7,071 nucleotides of DNA, from positions 1 through 7,071 of the forward strand of contig CAZOKE010000029.1 of NCBI GenBank assembly GCA_964580495.1. Reading direction: 5' to 3'. Position 1 is the stretch's first letter; each line of letters begins with the position of its first letter. A model generated the notes under the pieces. That model saw nothing but the letters and a program-made list of their open reading frames with translations, made no database searches and had not been told where the DNA came from. Shown piece by piece: positions 1-5,291 of this stretch. The DNA is from JAIFWV01 sp964580495. Lineage in GTDB: Bacteria > Patescibacteriota > Doudnabacteria > UBA920 > O2-02-FULL-48-8. Made by a program: the position numbers and the translations under genes.

Positions 1-227
1 TAACAGGTTTGGACACAGGAGAAGTTTCGGGCCAAGATAATCGCATGATGGTCACGTTGGTCTCATCGGGCAATGAAACTGTAAATGTCAATACAAATGT
101 CGGTTTGCCCAGCTTCCCGACCTTGGATTCCACCGGCTGTTCCGGCCCGCAGGTTTCCAATGTAAACTGCTTAAACAATTCTACTGAATTATACAATCGC
201 AGAATACAGGTTGTGGTCCCGCAATAA
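1..227 (+). CDS. C-terminal end of an unidentified, possibly pilin-like or secreted protein (5' partial)
   Basis: The reading frame is open from the left edge of the window (codons from base 3) to the TAA at 225-227. The TTG at 9 is unlikely to be a real start, because nothing before it closes the frame. The visible part of about 74 residues is rich in Ser, Thr, Asn, Val and Gly and poor in charge, as in beta-rich extracellular domains. It has two cysteines ten residues apart (TGCSGP and VNCLNN) that could form a disulfide, and it ends in RRIQVVVPQ. This composition and a short hydrophobic strand at the C-terminus recall minor pilins or pseudopilins, but the diagnostic N-terminal prepilin helix lies outside the window. 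The family therefore stays open. The next plus-strand terminator is at 483-510. Confidence 0.5.
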   Translation, partial: TGLDTGEVSGQDNRMMVTLVSSGNETVNVNTNVGLPSFPTLDSTGCSGPQVSNVNCLNNSTELYNRRIQVVVPQ

Positions 228-482
228 TCCGTTCGGACATCTGTTTTTTTCGGACACGTCCGCCTTGGCGGCGGACTAAAGTCTCAGGCATTGGAAAGCC
301 TTCGACGTTGTCCTCAAAAAACAATGTCCTCACTCCACAGGAATCGTCGAGTGCCTCAAAAAGCACCCGCCCTCTCTAAGAGAGGTTTTGAAAGCTGCGC
401 GCGAGCATGGGGTCCCCGAATCGCGTCACCCGTTTTTTATTGCGGGGAAAAATTGCCCTCGCTAAATGGATTCAAATAAATT
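228..482. other. Non-coding stretch with hairpins between convergent genes
   Basis: I find no convincing gene here. A GC-rich perfect 7-bp hairpin (GTCCGCC, loop TTGGC, GGCGGAC) lies at 258-276. A second hairpin (CCTCTC, loop TAA, GAGAGG) at 371-385 is followed by four T and could be a weak terminator for the upstream gene. One plus-strand frame is open from 280 to 465 and reads like normal protein in places (for example SLREVLKAAREHGVPESRHP), but it has no ATG or GTG start and no ribosome binding site. It may be a gene remnant or chance. Confidence 0.4.
258..276. repeat. GC-rich palindromic hairpin
   Basis: GTCCGCC at 258-264 pairs perfectly with GGCGGAC at 270-276 around the loop TTGGC. 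No T run follows on the plus strand, so it is not a typical terminator. From memory, similar short palindromes built on TCCGCC and GGCGGA are scattered between genes in some CPR genomes. Only one copy is in this window, so a repeat family cannot be shown here. Confidence 0.4.
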
Positions 483-510
483 GAAAACCGCCTTATCGGC
501 GGTTTTCTTT
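483..510. terminator. Bidirectional Rho-independent terminator
   Basis: A perfect 10-bp stem GAAAACCGCC (483-492) / GGCGGTTTTC (498-507) encloses the loop TTATC. On the plus strand it ends in TTTTCTTT, on the minus strand in TTTTCAATTT. It lies between the plus-strand gene ending at 227 and the minus-strand LysM gene ending at 539. It can therefore serve both, most directly the LysM gene 29 bases away. Confidence 0.85.
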
Positions 511-538
511 AATAATGTTTGTTTAGGTTTGAGTTTTT

Positions 539-1138
539 CTAAGGAAGCTTTATAACCTGTCCGGCAATCACTAAGTCTGATTTCTGGAGGTTCGGGTTGA
601 CCGCGATAATGTCATCCGTGGTGATATTGAATTTTTGGGCAATGGAAGAAAGCGTTTCATTGGTTCCGACCGTGTAAATTTTGTTCGGAACCTTGCTTGT
701 GGTTGCCTGGGGGATTTTCAAGTTTTGTCCGGCATGTAGGACGTAAGGTTCAGTCAGATTGTTTACTTGAGCTATCAGATCCCATTTAATGTTGTATTTT
801 TGGCTGATATTAAAGAGGGTATCTCCTGCCTTTACTATATAACTGGTATATTGGTCATTGCTGGCTGGAGGGATGGCTGCCGGCTGGGTGGAAGCACCCA
901 GGACTTGCTGGTCCGAAGAACTGTTGAGTGTACTGGCGAGGTTAGCAGTTTGTGTAAAGCTGACTTCTGATTTATTATTATCGTAAGAAGAATTCGATTT
1001 GGGCCACAAATTATACGTCAGAAATACGGCAACTAGCAAAAAAAATACACCCGCAAATGCGTACTTGCTATCCTTCCTGGTATGAGGAGTGATTTGGGCC
1101 CGCAATTCAGGTGACAAATGTGGTTTGATTGATTTCAT
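539..1138 (-). CDS. Membrane-anchored protein with two LysM domains
   Basis: The 199-residue product probably binds peptidoglycan (N-acetylglucosamine) outside the membrane. A basic N-terminal tail (about residues 1-25) is followed by one hydrophobic segment (27-43, AFAGVFFLLVAVFLTYNLW), which predicts a cytoplasmic N-terminus and an exported C-terminus. A Ser/Asn/Thr-rich linker (about 47-97, containing QVLGAST) leads to LysM 1 (98-143, YIVKAGDTLFNISQKYNI to LKIP) and LysM 2 (153-199, IYTVGTNETLSSIAQKFNI to IKLP). Both LysM units have the usual beta-alpha-alpha-beta pattern. LysM 2 has TNETL where GDTL is typical. No peptidase or amidase domain follows, so it may act as a wall anchor or adaptor, unlike LysM-M23 hydrolases. 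The ATG at 1138 is preceded by TTCTAACGGG, which is not a clear Shine-Dalgarno site. It diverges from ligA and ends at the terminator 483-510. Confidence 0.92.
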   Translation of the reverse strand: MKSIKPHLSPELRAQITPHTRKDSKYAFAGVFFLLVAVFLTYNLWPKSNSSYDNNKSEVSFTQTANLASTLNSSSDQQVLGASTQPAAIPPASNDQYTSYIVKAGDTLFNISQKYNIKWDLIAQVNNLTEPYVLHAGQNLKIPQATTSKVPNKIYTVGTNETLSSIAQKFNITTDDIIAVNPNLQKSDLVIAGQVIKLP

Positions 1139-1219
1139 CCCGTTAGAAGTTCTGTTTTAATGTTATCTGGCCGAGATTTGAAATTTTAACCCGTTATCAG
1201 CTTAAACTTCTAACGGGAT
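1137..1219. promoter_or_regulatory. Divergent intergenic region with a perfect 15-base inverted repeat
   Basis: ATCCCGTTAGAAGTT (1137-1151) is the exact reverse complement of AACTTCTAACGGGAT (1205-1219), 53 bases apart. The left arm includes part of the LysM start codon; the right arm lies 73 bases before the ligA ATG. A third short copy, CCCGTTA (1190-1196), could pair with TAACGGG at 1211-1217. The core is AT-rich. A weak ligA promoter candidate is TTGAAA (1178-1183), 17 bases, CTTAAA (1201-1206). The arms may be a protein-binding site shared by both genes or a cruciform/hairpin; function is inferred. Confidence 0.5.
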
Positions 1220-1292
1220 CATCTCTCGATTTTGTTTTAAGTAGCTTATCAACATCCTAAGTTTATCGCACCAAAACATTCCAGTCAAAGCT

Positions 1293-3284
1293 ATGTCAAT
1301 AAATGATATCAAAAAAAGAATGGAGAAGCTGGCAGATCAGATAAATGAGCTTAGATATCGCTATCATGTGCTAGATGATCCTTCCGTAACAGATCAAGTT
1401 TATACTTCGCTTACCCAAGAGTTGGTTGATTTGGAAGCAAAATATCCACAGCTGAAGGCAAAGAATACTCCCACACAGCGGGTCGGGGGCGTTGCTTTGG
1501 AGAAGTTTCAGAAAGTCCAGCACCAATCCCGCATGCTTTCCATCCAGGATGCTTTTAGTTTGGAAGAAGTTGAGGATTGGCAGCAGCGAATTGCCAAACT
1601 TTTGCCTGGCGAGAAGCTAGAATATTTTTGCGAGCTCAAATTTGATGGACTGGCTATAAGCTTGCGTTACGAAAAAGGAGAGCTGAAAATTGCAGCCACC
1701 AGAGGAGATGGCTTTACTGGAGAAAATGTCACAGAGAATATCAAAACCATTCAATCTATTCCCCTGGAATTGCCTACAAATAACAGTGTTGAGATTCGAG
1801 GCGAAGCGATAATGCCGAAGAAAGCATGGGAAGCTCTCAATAAGCAGCAGGAGAGGGAGGGGAAGACTCTTTACGCTAATACGCGGAATGCCGCAGCCGG
1901 CTCCATCCGCCAGTTGGACCCTAAAATTACCGCTTCTCGCAATCTCCAATTTTATGCTTACGATATAATCGATTCAGGTTTGGAAACACACGAGCAAGTC
2001 CATGACCAACTCAAAAAGTGGAAGTTTCGCTCAACTCAATACCAAAAGCGGGTAAAGAGTTTGGATGAGATAAAAAAGTTTTATCAAGAAATAGAAAAAG
2101 TTCGGGGAAGCCTGCCTTTTGGAATAGACGGCATAGTCATTTCGGTAAACGATTTAGATGCTCTCAAGCGCTTGGGCGTTGTCGGAAAAACTCCTCGAGG
2201 AATGGTTGCTTTTAAGTTTGCTCCCGAACAAGCCACTACGGTCGTAGAGAATATCGGTATAAATGTAGGCCGAACCGGCAAACTTACCCCAGTGGCCCAT
2301 CTTCGTCCGGTTTTTGTGGGAGGGACAACGGTCTCACGAGCCACTCTTCATAATGAAGGTGAAATTAAGCGCCTCGGATTAAAAATTGGCGACACCGTGG
2401 TAGTCCAAAGAGCTGGAGATGTAATACCCGACGTAGTGGAGGTTTTAGCCAAGCTTCGGACCGGCAAAGAAAAGAATTTTGTGATGCCAAAACACTGTCC
2501 TGTCTGCAAACAGCCGGTTGTCCGCAGGGTTATTGGCAGCAAAGATGAAGCGGGCGCCGATTATTTTTGCGAAAATAACGATTGCCCAACAAAAAATCTC
2601 CGTTCTATGGAGCATTTTGTCGCAGCTTTTGATATTTACACAGTCGGCCCTAAAATCCTCCAGCGGTTCAAAGACGAAGGATTGATTTCCGATGTCGTGG
2701 ATTTGTTTTATCTCAAAAAAGAAGACATACAGTCTTTGGAGCGCTTTGGTGAAAAAAGTGCCGAAAACATAGTCAATTCCATCCAGGAGCATAAAAAAAT
2801 CACGCTGCCGAAATTTATATACGCTTTGGGTATTCCGCACGTGGGCGAAGAGACGGGATTTGATTTGGCCCAGCGCTTCGGGTCGATAGAGAAAATCATG
2901 GAAGCGTCCATGGAAGGGATTAATGCCATTCCGAATATCGGCGAAGTCGTGGCCAAATCGGTATTTGATTGGTTTGCGAATAAAGCCAATAAAGATTTGG
3001 TCAAAAATCTCATCAAAGCCGGAATCAAGATTGAAAACATAAAAGTCAAAACAACCCTTCTGACCGGCAAGTCAGTGGTGGTAACAGGTTCGCTTGATTC
3101 TATGTCGCGCGATGAAGCCAAGGAAGCGGTGCGGGAGGCAGGCGGGGATTGGGTCTCTTCGGTTTCCAAAAATACGGATTATTTGGTAGTCGGCGACAGT
3201 CCAGGATCCAAATTCGACAAAGCCCAAAAATTAGGTGTTAAGATTATTGAGGAAAAAGAGTTTTTGAAGTTGTTGGATAAATGA
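1293..3284 (+). CDS. ligA: NAD+-dependent DNA ligase LigA
   Basis: LigA seals nicks in DNA during replication and repair, using NAD+ and releasing NMN. At 663 residues it is near the usual length and has every domain: Ia NMN-binding (about 5-60, YRYHVLDDPSVTDQVY), adenylation (about 65-315) with the AMP-accepting lysine K116 in KFDG and the RGDG and RGEA motifs, OB fold (320-395, NVGRTGKLTPVA, SRATLHNEGE, RAGDVIPD), a four-Cys zinc finger (C402, C405, C426, C431), helix-hairpin-helix repeats (about 445-585) and BRCT (about 588-663). Two positions differ from E. coli LigA by my alignment: D36 is T38, and the lysine of DGVVIK (K290) is S284. The ATG at 1293 lacks a Shine-Dalgarno site but gives the normal N-terminus. 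It is probably the only replicative ligase. The stop TGA precedes a hairpin at 3285-3308. Confidence 0.98.
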   Translation: MSINDIKKRMEKLADQINELRYRYHVLDDPSVTDQVYTSLTQELVDLEAKYPQLKAKNTPTQRVGGVALEKFQKVQHQSRMLSIQDAFSLEEVEDWQQRIAKLLPGEKLEYFCELKFDGLAISLRYEKGELKIAATRGDGFTGENVTENIKTIQSIPLELPTNNSVEIRGEAIMPKKAWEALNKQQEREGKTLYANTRNAAAGSIRQLDPKITASRNLQFYAYDIIDSGLETHEQVHDQLKKWKFRSTQYQKRVKSLDEIKKFYQEIEKVRGSLPFGIDGIVISVNDLDALKRLGVVGKTPRGMVAFKFAPEQATTVVENIGINVGRTGKLTPVAHLRPVFVGGTTVSRATLHNEGEIKRLGLKIGDTVVVQRAGDVIPDVVEVLAKLRTGKEKNFVMPKHCPVCKQPVVRRVIGSKDEAGADYFCENNDCPTKNLRSMEHFVAAFDIYTVGPKILQRFKDEGLISDVVDLFYLKKEDIQSLERFGEKSAENIVNSIQEHKKITLPKFIYALGIPHVGEETGFDLAQRFGSIEKIMEASMEGINAIPNIGEVVAKSVFDWFANKANKDLVKNLIKAGIKIENIKVKTTLLTGKSVVVTGSLDSMSRDEAKEAVREAGGDWVSSVSKNTDYLVVGDSPGSKFDKAQKLGVKIIEEKEFLKLLDK

Positions 3285-3308
3285 TTGCTCAGAGCATGCG
3301 CTGAGCAA
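3285..3308 (+). other. Hairpin directly after ligA
   Basis: TTGCTCAG (3285-3292) and CTGAGCAA (3301-3308) form a perfect 8-bp stem around AGCATGCG, starting at the base after the ligA stop. No T run follows, and the AAGGAGG ribosome site of the next gene begins five bases later. It is more likely an mRNA-stabilising or processing hairpin than a terminator, which would let ligA read through into the small-gene block. Confidence 0.6.
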
Positions 3309-3322
3309 ATTAAGGAGGAAAA

Positions 3323-3484
3323 ATGGTGGACAAAGGCCGTCCTGGCCGATTCGGGATCCTTTTACTGATCGGACTCACATTTGGTTTGATTTATTTCGTC
3401 TTCATCGATCATCCGCGTGAGTGGTGGGGTAACTTCCGCGACTGGCTTTCGGAAATGCGGAAATCCTGGCGCGACTCGGAATGA
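3323..3484 (+). CDS. Small tryptophan-rich single-pass membrane protein (53 aa)
   Basis: I do not recognise a family. The ATG at 3323 follows a full Shine-Dalgarno site, AAGGAGG (3312-3318), at good spacing, and the frame runs to TGA at 3482-3484. The product has a basic N-terminus (MVDKGRPGR), one membrane segment (about 11-28, ILLLIGLTFGLIYFVFI) and a C-terminal part with four Trp (W34, W35, W41, W49) mixed with Arg, Lys, Asp and Glu. That part could form an amphipathic helix lying on the membrane. By the positive-inside rule the N-terminus is cytoplasmic. It is short enough to be missed by length-limited gene callers. Its stop overlaps the GAGG ribosome site of the next gene, so the two are probably translated from one message. 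Possible roles (small regulator of a membrane complex, or toxin-like peptide) are speculation. Confidence 0.8.
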   Translation: MVDKGRPGRFGILLLIGLTFGLIYFVFIDHPREWWGNFRDWLSEMRKSWRDSE

Positions 3485-3494
3485 GGTCTTTGTG

Positions 3495-3698
3495 ATGGAT
3501 AGTCCTGATTTTGAATTGGTGACCGCAGGCTCATGCGTTACAATCCGTCCACTAAGCTTGGAAGCTTACGCATGGATGGAAAAGAATTACAAAACCGAAG
3601 AGCCGATTACATTTGGCCCTAGGCGCTGGAAAAAAATCGAACGATTGCTGAAAGCCGATGGTTTGGAAGTCAGCCAAATTCCGCCGTGGCCTAATTAG
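3495..3698 (+). CDS. Small uncharacterised protein (67 aa)
   Basis: The ATG at 3495 is chosen because GAGG (3483-3486) lies eight bases before it and overlaps the stop of the upstream gene. An in-frame GTG at 3417 would instead overlap that gene by 68 bases. The 67-residue product has no membrane segment. Its pattern, GSCVTIRPLSLEAYAWMEKNY, then FGPRRWKKIERLLKADGLEV, recalls a widespread family of roughly 70-90-residue conserved hypothetical proteins. These have GS, a Pro-Leu turn, an A-x-x-W helix and a late ADGL-x-V (from memory, unverified). Their function is not known to me. The stop codon lies inside the hairpin of the following terminator. It is likely co-transcribed with the 53-residue membrane protein. 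Confidence 0.8.
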   Translation: MDSPDFELVTAGSCVTIRPLSLEAYAWMEKNYKTEEPITFGPRRWKKIERLLKADGLEVSQIPPWPN

Positions 3699-3718
3699 GT
3701 TGCGGCGCTTTTTATTTT
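3682..3718 (+). terminator. Rho-independent terminator overlapping a stop codon
   Basis: CGCCGTGGCCT (3682-3692) pairs with AGGTTGCGGCG (3697-3707) over 11 positions, three of them G-U, around the loop AATT. It is followed by CTTTTTATTTT. The stem contains the last codons and the TAG stop of the 67-residue gene, so translating ribosomes could affect folding. The ribosome site of the next gene begins only 19 bases after it. Confidence 0.8.
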
Positions 3719-3745
3719 GAGTTAGCATTTCGCTACGGAGGAGCC

Positions 3746-3955
3746 ATGTCGGACAGTGAATACATTCGGAATTTAAAGAGGCGCATAGATGGCTGGACTT
3801 ATTGGGTTACACAAGAGATGACAAGAGTCCAGCGCCATACCGAAGTTCGGTTGAATTGGGATGAAGCTTATGAGCGGGTGCAGCCAACAATCCGTTATTG
3901 CATGGAAGTAGAGGAGGAGATCCGTAGGCTGGAAACGCAAACCGGTACCGCGTAA
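3746..3955 (+). CDS. Small helical protein of unknown function (69 aa)
   Basis: I do not recognise this protein. The ATG at 3746 follows GGAGG (3737-3741) with a short spacer. The 69 residues are highly charged and look almost wholly helical: IRNLKRRIDGWTYWVTQEMTRVQRH, then a second helix through EVEEEIRRLETQ that could form a short coiled coil. A single Cys (C52) and no metal or catalytic motif are visible. It sits between two terminator-like hairpins (3682-3718 and 3960-3994) and has no obvious promoter of its own in the 27 bases between the first hairpin and its start. It is probably expressed by read-through or from a promoter inside the upstream gene. Confidence 0.75.
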   Translation: MSDSEYIRNLKRRIDGWTYWVTQEMTRVQRHTEVRLNWDEAYERVQPTIRYCMEVEEEIRRLETQTGTA

Positions 3956-3959
3956 CACA

Positions 3960-3994
3960 ATTGCAATAGTTTTATTTTGCAATAATTTGTTTTT
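3960..3994 (+). terminator. AT-rich terminator-like hairpin (weak)
   Basis: ATTGCAA (3960-3966) pairs with TTGCAAT (3977-3983). With a bulge, the flanking ACAA and TTGT can add four pairs. The T-rich tail AATTTGTTTTT follows. The stem is AT-rich, so termination is likely partial. The GGAGGGG ribosome site of the next gene starts five bases after the T run. Confidence 0.5.
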
Positions 3995-4007
3995 CAACGG
4001 AGGGGAA

Positions 4008-4274
4008 ATGGAGGAAATTCCAAGAACTTATTTAGAGCTCGAAGAAGCAGCGGAGATCATGGGAATGGGGCGCAAGGCTTTACTGTCCATGATTGCCCAG
4101 GGCCGAGTGGAATCAGAGAATGTCGAGGGCAGGACTGTAGTGGTTCGACATTCTTTCGATTCACATCTGCACAAGCTTCAAAGAGCATGTCAGGAAGCGC
4201 GCTGCCAGACGGGTAGAGGGCGAGCTATTGGTACCCGAGGACGGCACGTCCATTCTTGGAAATCTAGAAAGTAG
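4008..4274 (+). CDS. Excisionase/MerR-like helix-turn-helix protein (88 aa)
   Basis: This is probably a small DNA-binding protein. Residues 6-55 follow the HTH_17/excisionase pattern. YLELEEAAEIMGMGRKALLSMI gives the two HTH helices, AQGRV the turn after the recognition helix, and EGRTVVVRHSFDSHLHKL the wing and trailing helix seen in proteins of the form YLTLEEAAELLGVSRKTLYRWI (consensus from memory). The C-terminal tail (about 57-88) is basic and probably disordered. The ATG at 4008 follows GGAGGGG (3999-4005); an in-frame TTG at 3987 is rejected because it lacks such a site. The stop at 4272-4274 is 14 bases before a strong terminator. It shares domain structure with the next gene, suggesting paralogy. 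Whether it regulates the block, an integrated element or something else cannot be told. Confidence 0.75.
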   Translation: MEEIPRTYLELEEAAEIMGMGRKALLSMIAQGRVESENVEGRTVVVRHSFDSHLHKLQRACQEARCQTGRGRAIGTRGRHVHSWKSRK

Positions 4275-4288
4275 CAGCTGGTTGCTGT

Positions 4289-4329
4289 GCCCGCTTGCCG
4301 AATTTACATTCAAGCGGGCTTTTCTTTTT
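4289..4329 (+). terminator. Rho-independent terminator
   Basis: A perfect 9-bp stem GCCCGCTTG (4289-4297) / CAAGCGGGC (4311-4319) with a 13-base loop is followed by TTTTCTTTTT. It ends the 88-residue HTH gene. Confidence 0.85.
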
Positions 4330-4367
4330 GGCTTGTTTGGGGTAAGCTTTGGGCAAAAGGAGGAAGG

Positions 4368-4892
4368 GTGCCTGCGACGGAAAGTTCCTTTGAAAGTCGT
4401 CAAAAAACTTTAAGAGGATTTATGGACACGGTACTCCTCGAGTTCGTAAATATCCACGAAGCTGGCAAAAGGCTTTCGTGCGAAGAATGCCAGATTGCTC
4501 GCTGGATCGGAGAAGGGAAGATCCCCGATTGGAAGATTTCTAATGGTGAAGTTCTTGTCGGCCTTCCCTTGGATGTAGGAAAATTTCGCAGAAAACTTTA
4601 TCGGGGCTGCTCGATACCACTGCCTTCAAAGAAGCCTCCGGTCCCCGTCACCAGCAAGTCCACAAGAACGTTCAAATCGGTTACGCGTTTACTTGAAGTA
4701 AAACTTCCCGCGCATTTGATGACCAAGCTCGAAGCCTCGAAGATGAGTGGATTTTCAGAATTGCAAATCCAGAACCTGCTTGATTCAGGCAGAGTAGATC
4801 ATCAGATCTTCGGGAAGACCGAGTGTGTTGTCCGGGCTTCGTTGGAATGGTACTTGTCGAAACTTGGACTGCCTCTGAAAAAAACTGGTTAA
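4368..4892 (+). CDS. Protein with two excisionase-like HTH segments (174 aa, or 156 aa from ATG 4422)
   Basis: This is probably a DNA-binding regulator related to the preceding gene. GTG 4368 is chosen because a complete AAGGAGG (4357-4363) stands four bases before it, as at neighbouring genes. ATG 4422, in frame behind AAGAGGA, is almost as likely and gives an N-terminus more like the 88-residue protein. Counting from ATG 4422, the first HTH-like segment is about residues 8-60 (FVNIHEAGKRLSCEECQIARW then EGKIPDWKISNGEVLV). A Pro/Ser/Lys/Thr linker follows (about 64-86). The second segment is about 90-152 (LEASKMSGFSELQIQNLLDSGRV then FGKTECVVRASLEWYLSKL). The second segment aligns well with the single HTH upstream: both have GRV, then G-(R/K)-T-x-x-VVR-x-S and a final L-x-KL. 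Its stop lies at the start of the terminator 4891-4921. Confidence 0.78.
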   Translation: MPATESSFESRQKTLRGFMDTVLLEFVNIHEAGKRLSCEECQIARWIGEGKIPDWKISNGEVLVGLPLDVGKFRRKLYRGCSIPLPSKKPPVPVTSKSTRTFKSVTRLLEVKLPAHLMTKLEASKMSGFSELQIQNLLDSGRVDHQIFGKTECVVRASLEWYLSKLGLPLKKTG

Positions 4893-4921
4893 CGTCACAG
4901 CAATTTTTGTGGCGTTTTTTT
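4891..4921 (+). terminator. Rho-independent terminator at the stop codon
   Basis: AACGTCACA (4891-4899) pairs with TGTGGCGTT (4908-4916) over nine positions (one G-U), followed by five T. It begins inside the TAA stop of the two-HTH gene and closes the small-gene block before the rRNA promoters. Confidence 0.85.
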
Positions 4922-5038
4922 GTTCTTCCAGGAACCGAGGTGTCCATTTGTTTTTCGTCGAGCCAGAAATGGACGAAAAGTCGCCAAGCTCTCGCCGGCG
5001 GCTAGTGAGGGAGTGAGTTGCAGGCACTTTGCTTTTAC
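4922..5038. other. Intergenic stretch with two competing hairpins
   Basis: No gene is visible. GTCCATTT (4942-4949) pairs with AAATGGAC (4967-4974), and TTTTCGTC (4952-4959) pairs with GACGAAAA (4972-4979). Both stems are perfect, interlock and share three bases, so only one can form fully at a time, or they nest as a pseudoknot-like fold. No T run follows. Confidence 0.4.
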
Positions 5039-5067
5039 TTGACAGGACAAATTACCTGAAATAAGAT
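5039..5067 (+). promoter_or_regulatory. Promoter P1 of the 23S rRNA unit
   Basis: A perfect -35 box TTGACA (5039-5044) is separated by exactly 17 bases from TAAGAT (5062-5067), a four-of-six match to TATAAT. It lies 89 bases upstream of P2, an arrangement like the tandem P1/P2 promoters of many rRNA operons. Confidence 0.6.
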
Positions 5068-5127
5068 GCTTGAGTGGCGCAAAAATTGGATGTTCCATTT
5101 ACTCACATTTTGTCCCCAAGGCAAGGC

Positions 5128-5156
5128 TTGACAGTGGTCTATAAAAAAGTTATAAT
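5128..5156 (+). promoter_or_regulatory. Promoter P2 of the 23S rRNA unit (perfect sigma70 consensus)
   Basis: TTGACA (5128-5133), a 17-base spacer and TATAAT (5151-5156) match the housekeeping consensus at all 12 positions with ideal spacing. The start of transcription should be near 5163. Such strength fits rRNA synthesis, and no protein gene lies downstream apart from a 14-codon ORF. Confidence 0.9.
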
Positions 5157-5197
5157 TGGGGCAAGCTTAATCAAAAAACGTTAAAAAAGGGCAATTT

Positions 5198-5242
5198 ATG
5201 ACAAAAACACTTAATTCTCTCATCGAAAGGCGGTTCATGTAA
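5198..5242 (+). CDS. Possible 14-residue leader peptide
   Basis: ATG 5198 follows AAGGG (5187-5191) at a six-base spacing and opens a 14-codon frame, MTKTLNSLIERRFM, ending in TAA at 5240-5242. It starts about 35 bases after the predicted P2 start and ends just before an alternative-hairpin region and a T-run terminator-like hairpin, the usual position of a leader peptide in an attenuator. The length is too short for coding statistics, no run of one amino-acid codon is evident, and it may simply be chance in an rRNA leader. Confidence 0.3.
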   Translation: MTKTLNSLIERRFM

Positions 5243-5291
5243 CTAGCACAATTTATTTGTGACTAGAACACCCGCCGAAAGGCGTTTTTTT
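5229..5291 (+). promoter_or_regulatory. Attenuator-like alternative hairpins in the rRNA leader
   Basis: CGCC (5273-5276), tetraloop GAAA, GGCG (5281-5284) and seven T (5285-5291) form a short terminator-like hairpin. The same CCGCC (5272-5276) can instead pair with GGCGG (5229-5233), inside the last codons of the 14-residue ORF. That closes over an inner stem CTAG-CACAA (5243-5251) / TTGTG-A-CTAG (5257-5266). The two folds exclude each other. The terminator stem has only four G-C pairs, so its strength is doubtful. It could also be the end of a separate RNA of about 125 bases. Confidence 0.45.

Noticed and set aside
1617..3169. Several minus-strand reading frames opposite ligA
   Set aside because: They are shadows of ligA with no ribosome sites and no recognisable domains.
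3417..3494. Longer GTG start (93 residues) for the 67-residue gene
   Set aside because: It would overlap the 53-residue gene by 68 bases. ATG 3495 has a GAGG site eight bases upstream.
4182..4413. Frameshift in the 88-residue HTH gene, because an alternative frame (VEGELLVPEDGTSILGNLES) reads plausibly past 4182
   Set aside because: That frame runs through the terminator at 4289-4329 without a stop, while the actual frame stops 14 bases before the terminator as expected.
4681..5098. Minus-strand frames over the two-HTH gene and the rRNA promoters, and a plus-strand frame at 4823-5005
   Set aside because: They cross a terminator and promoters, overlap the better-supported gene and show no family features.
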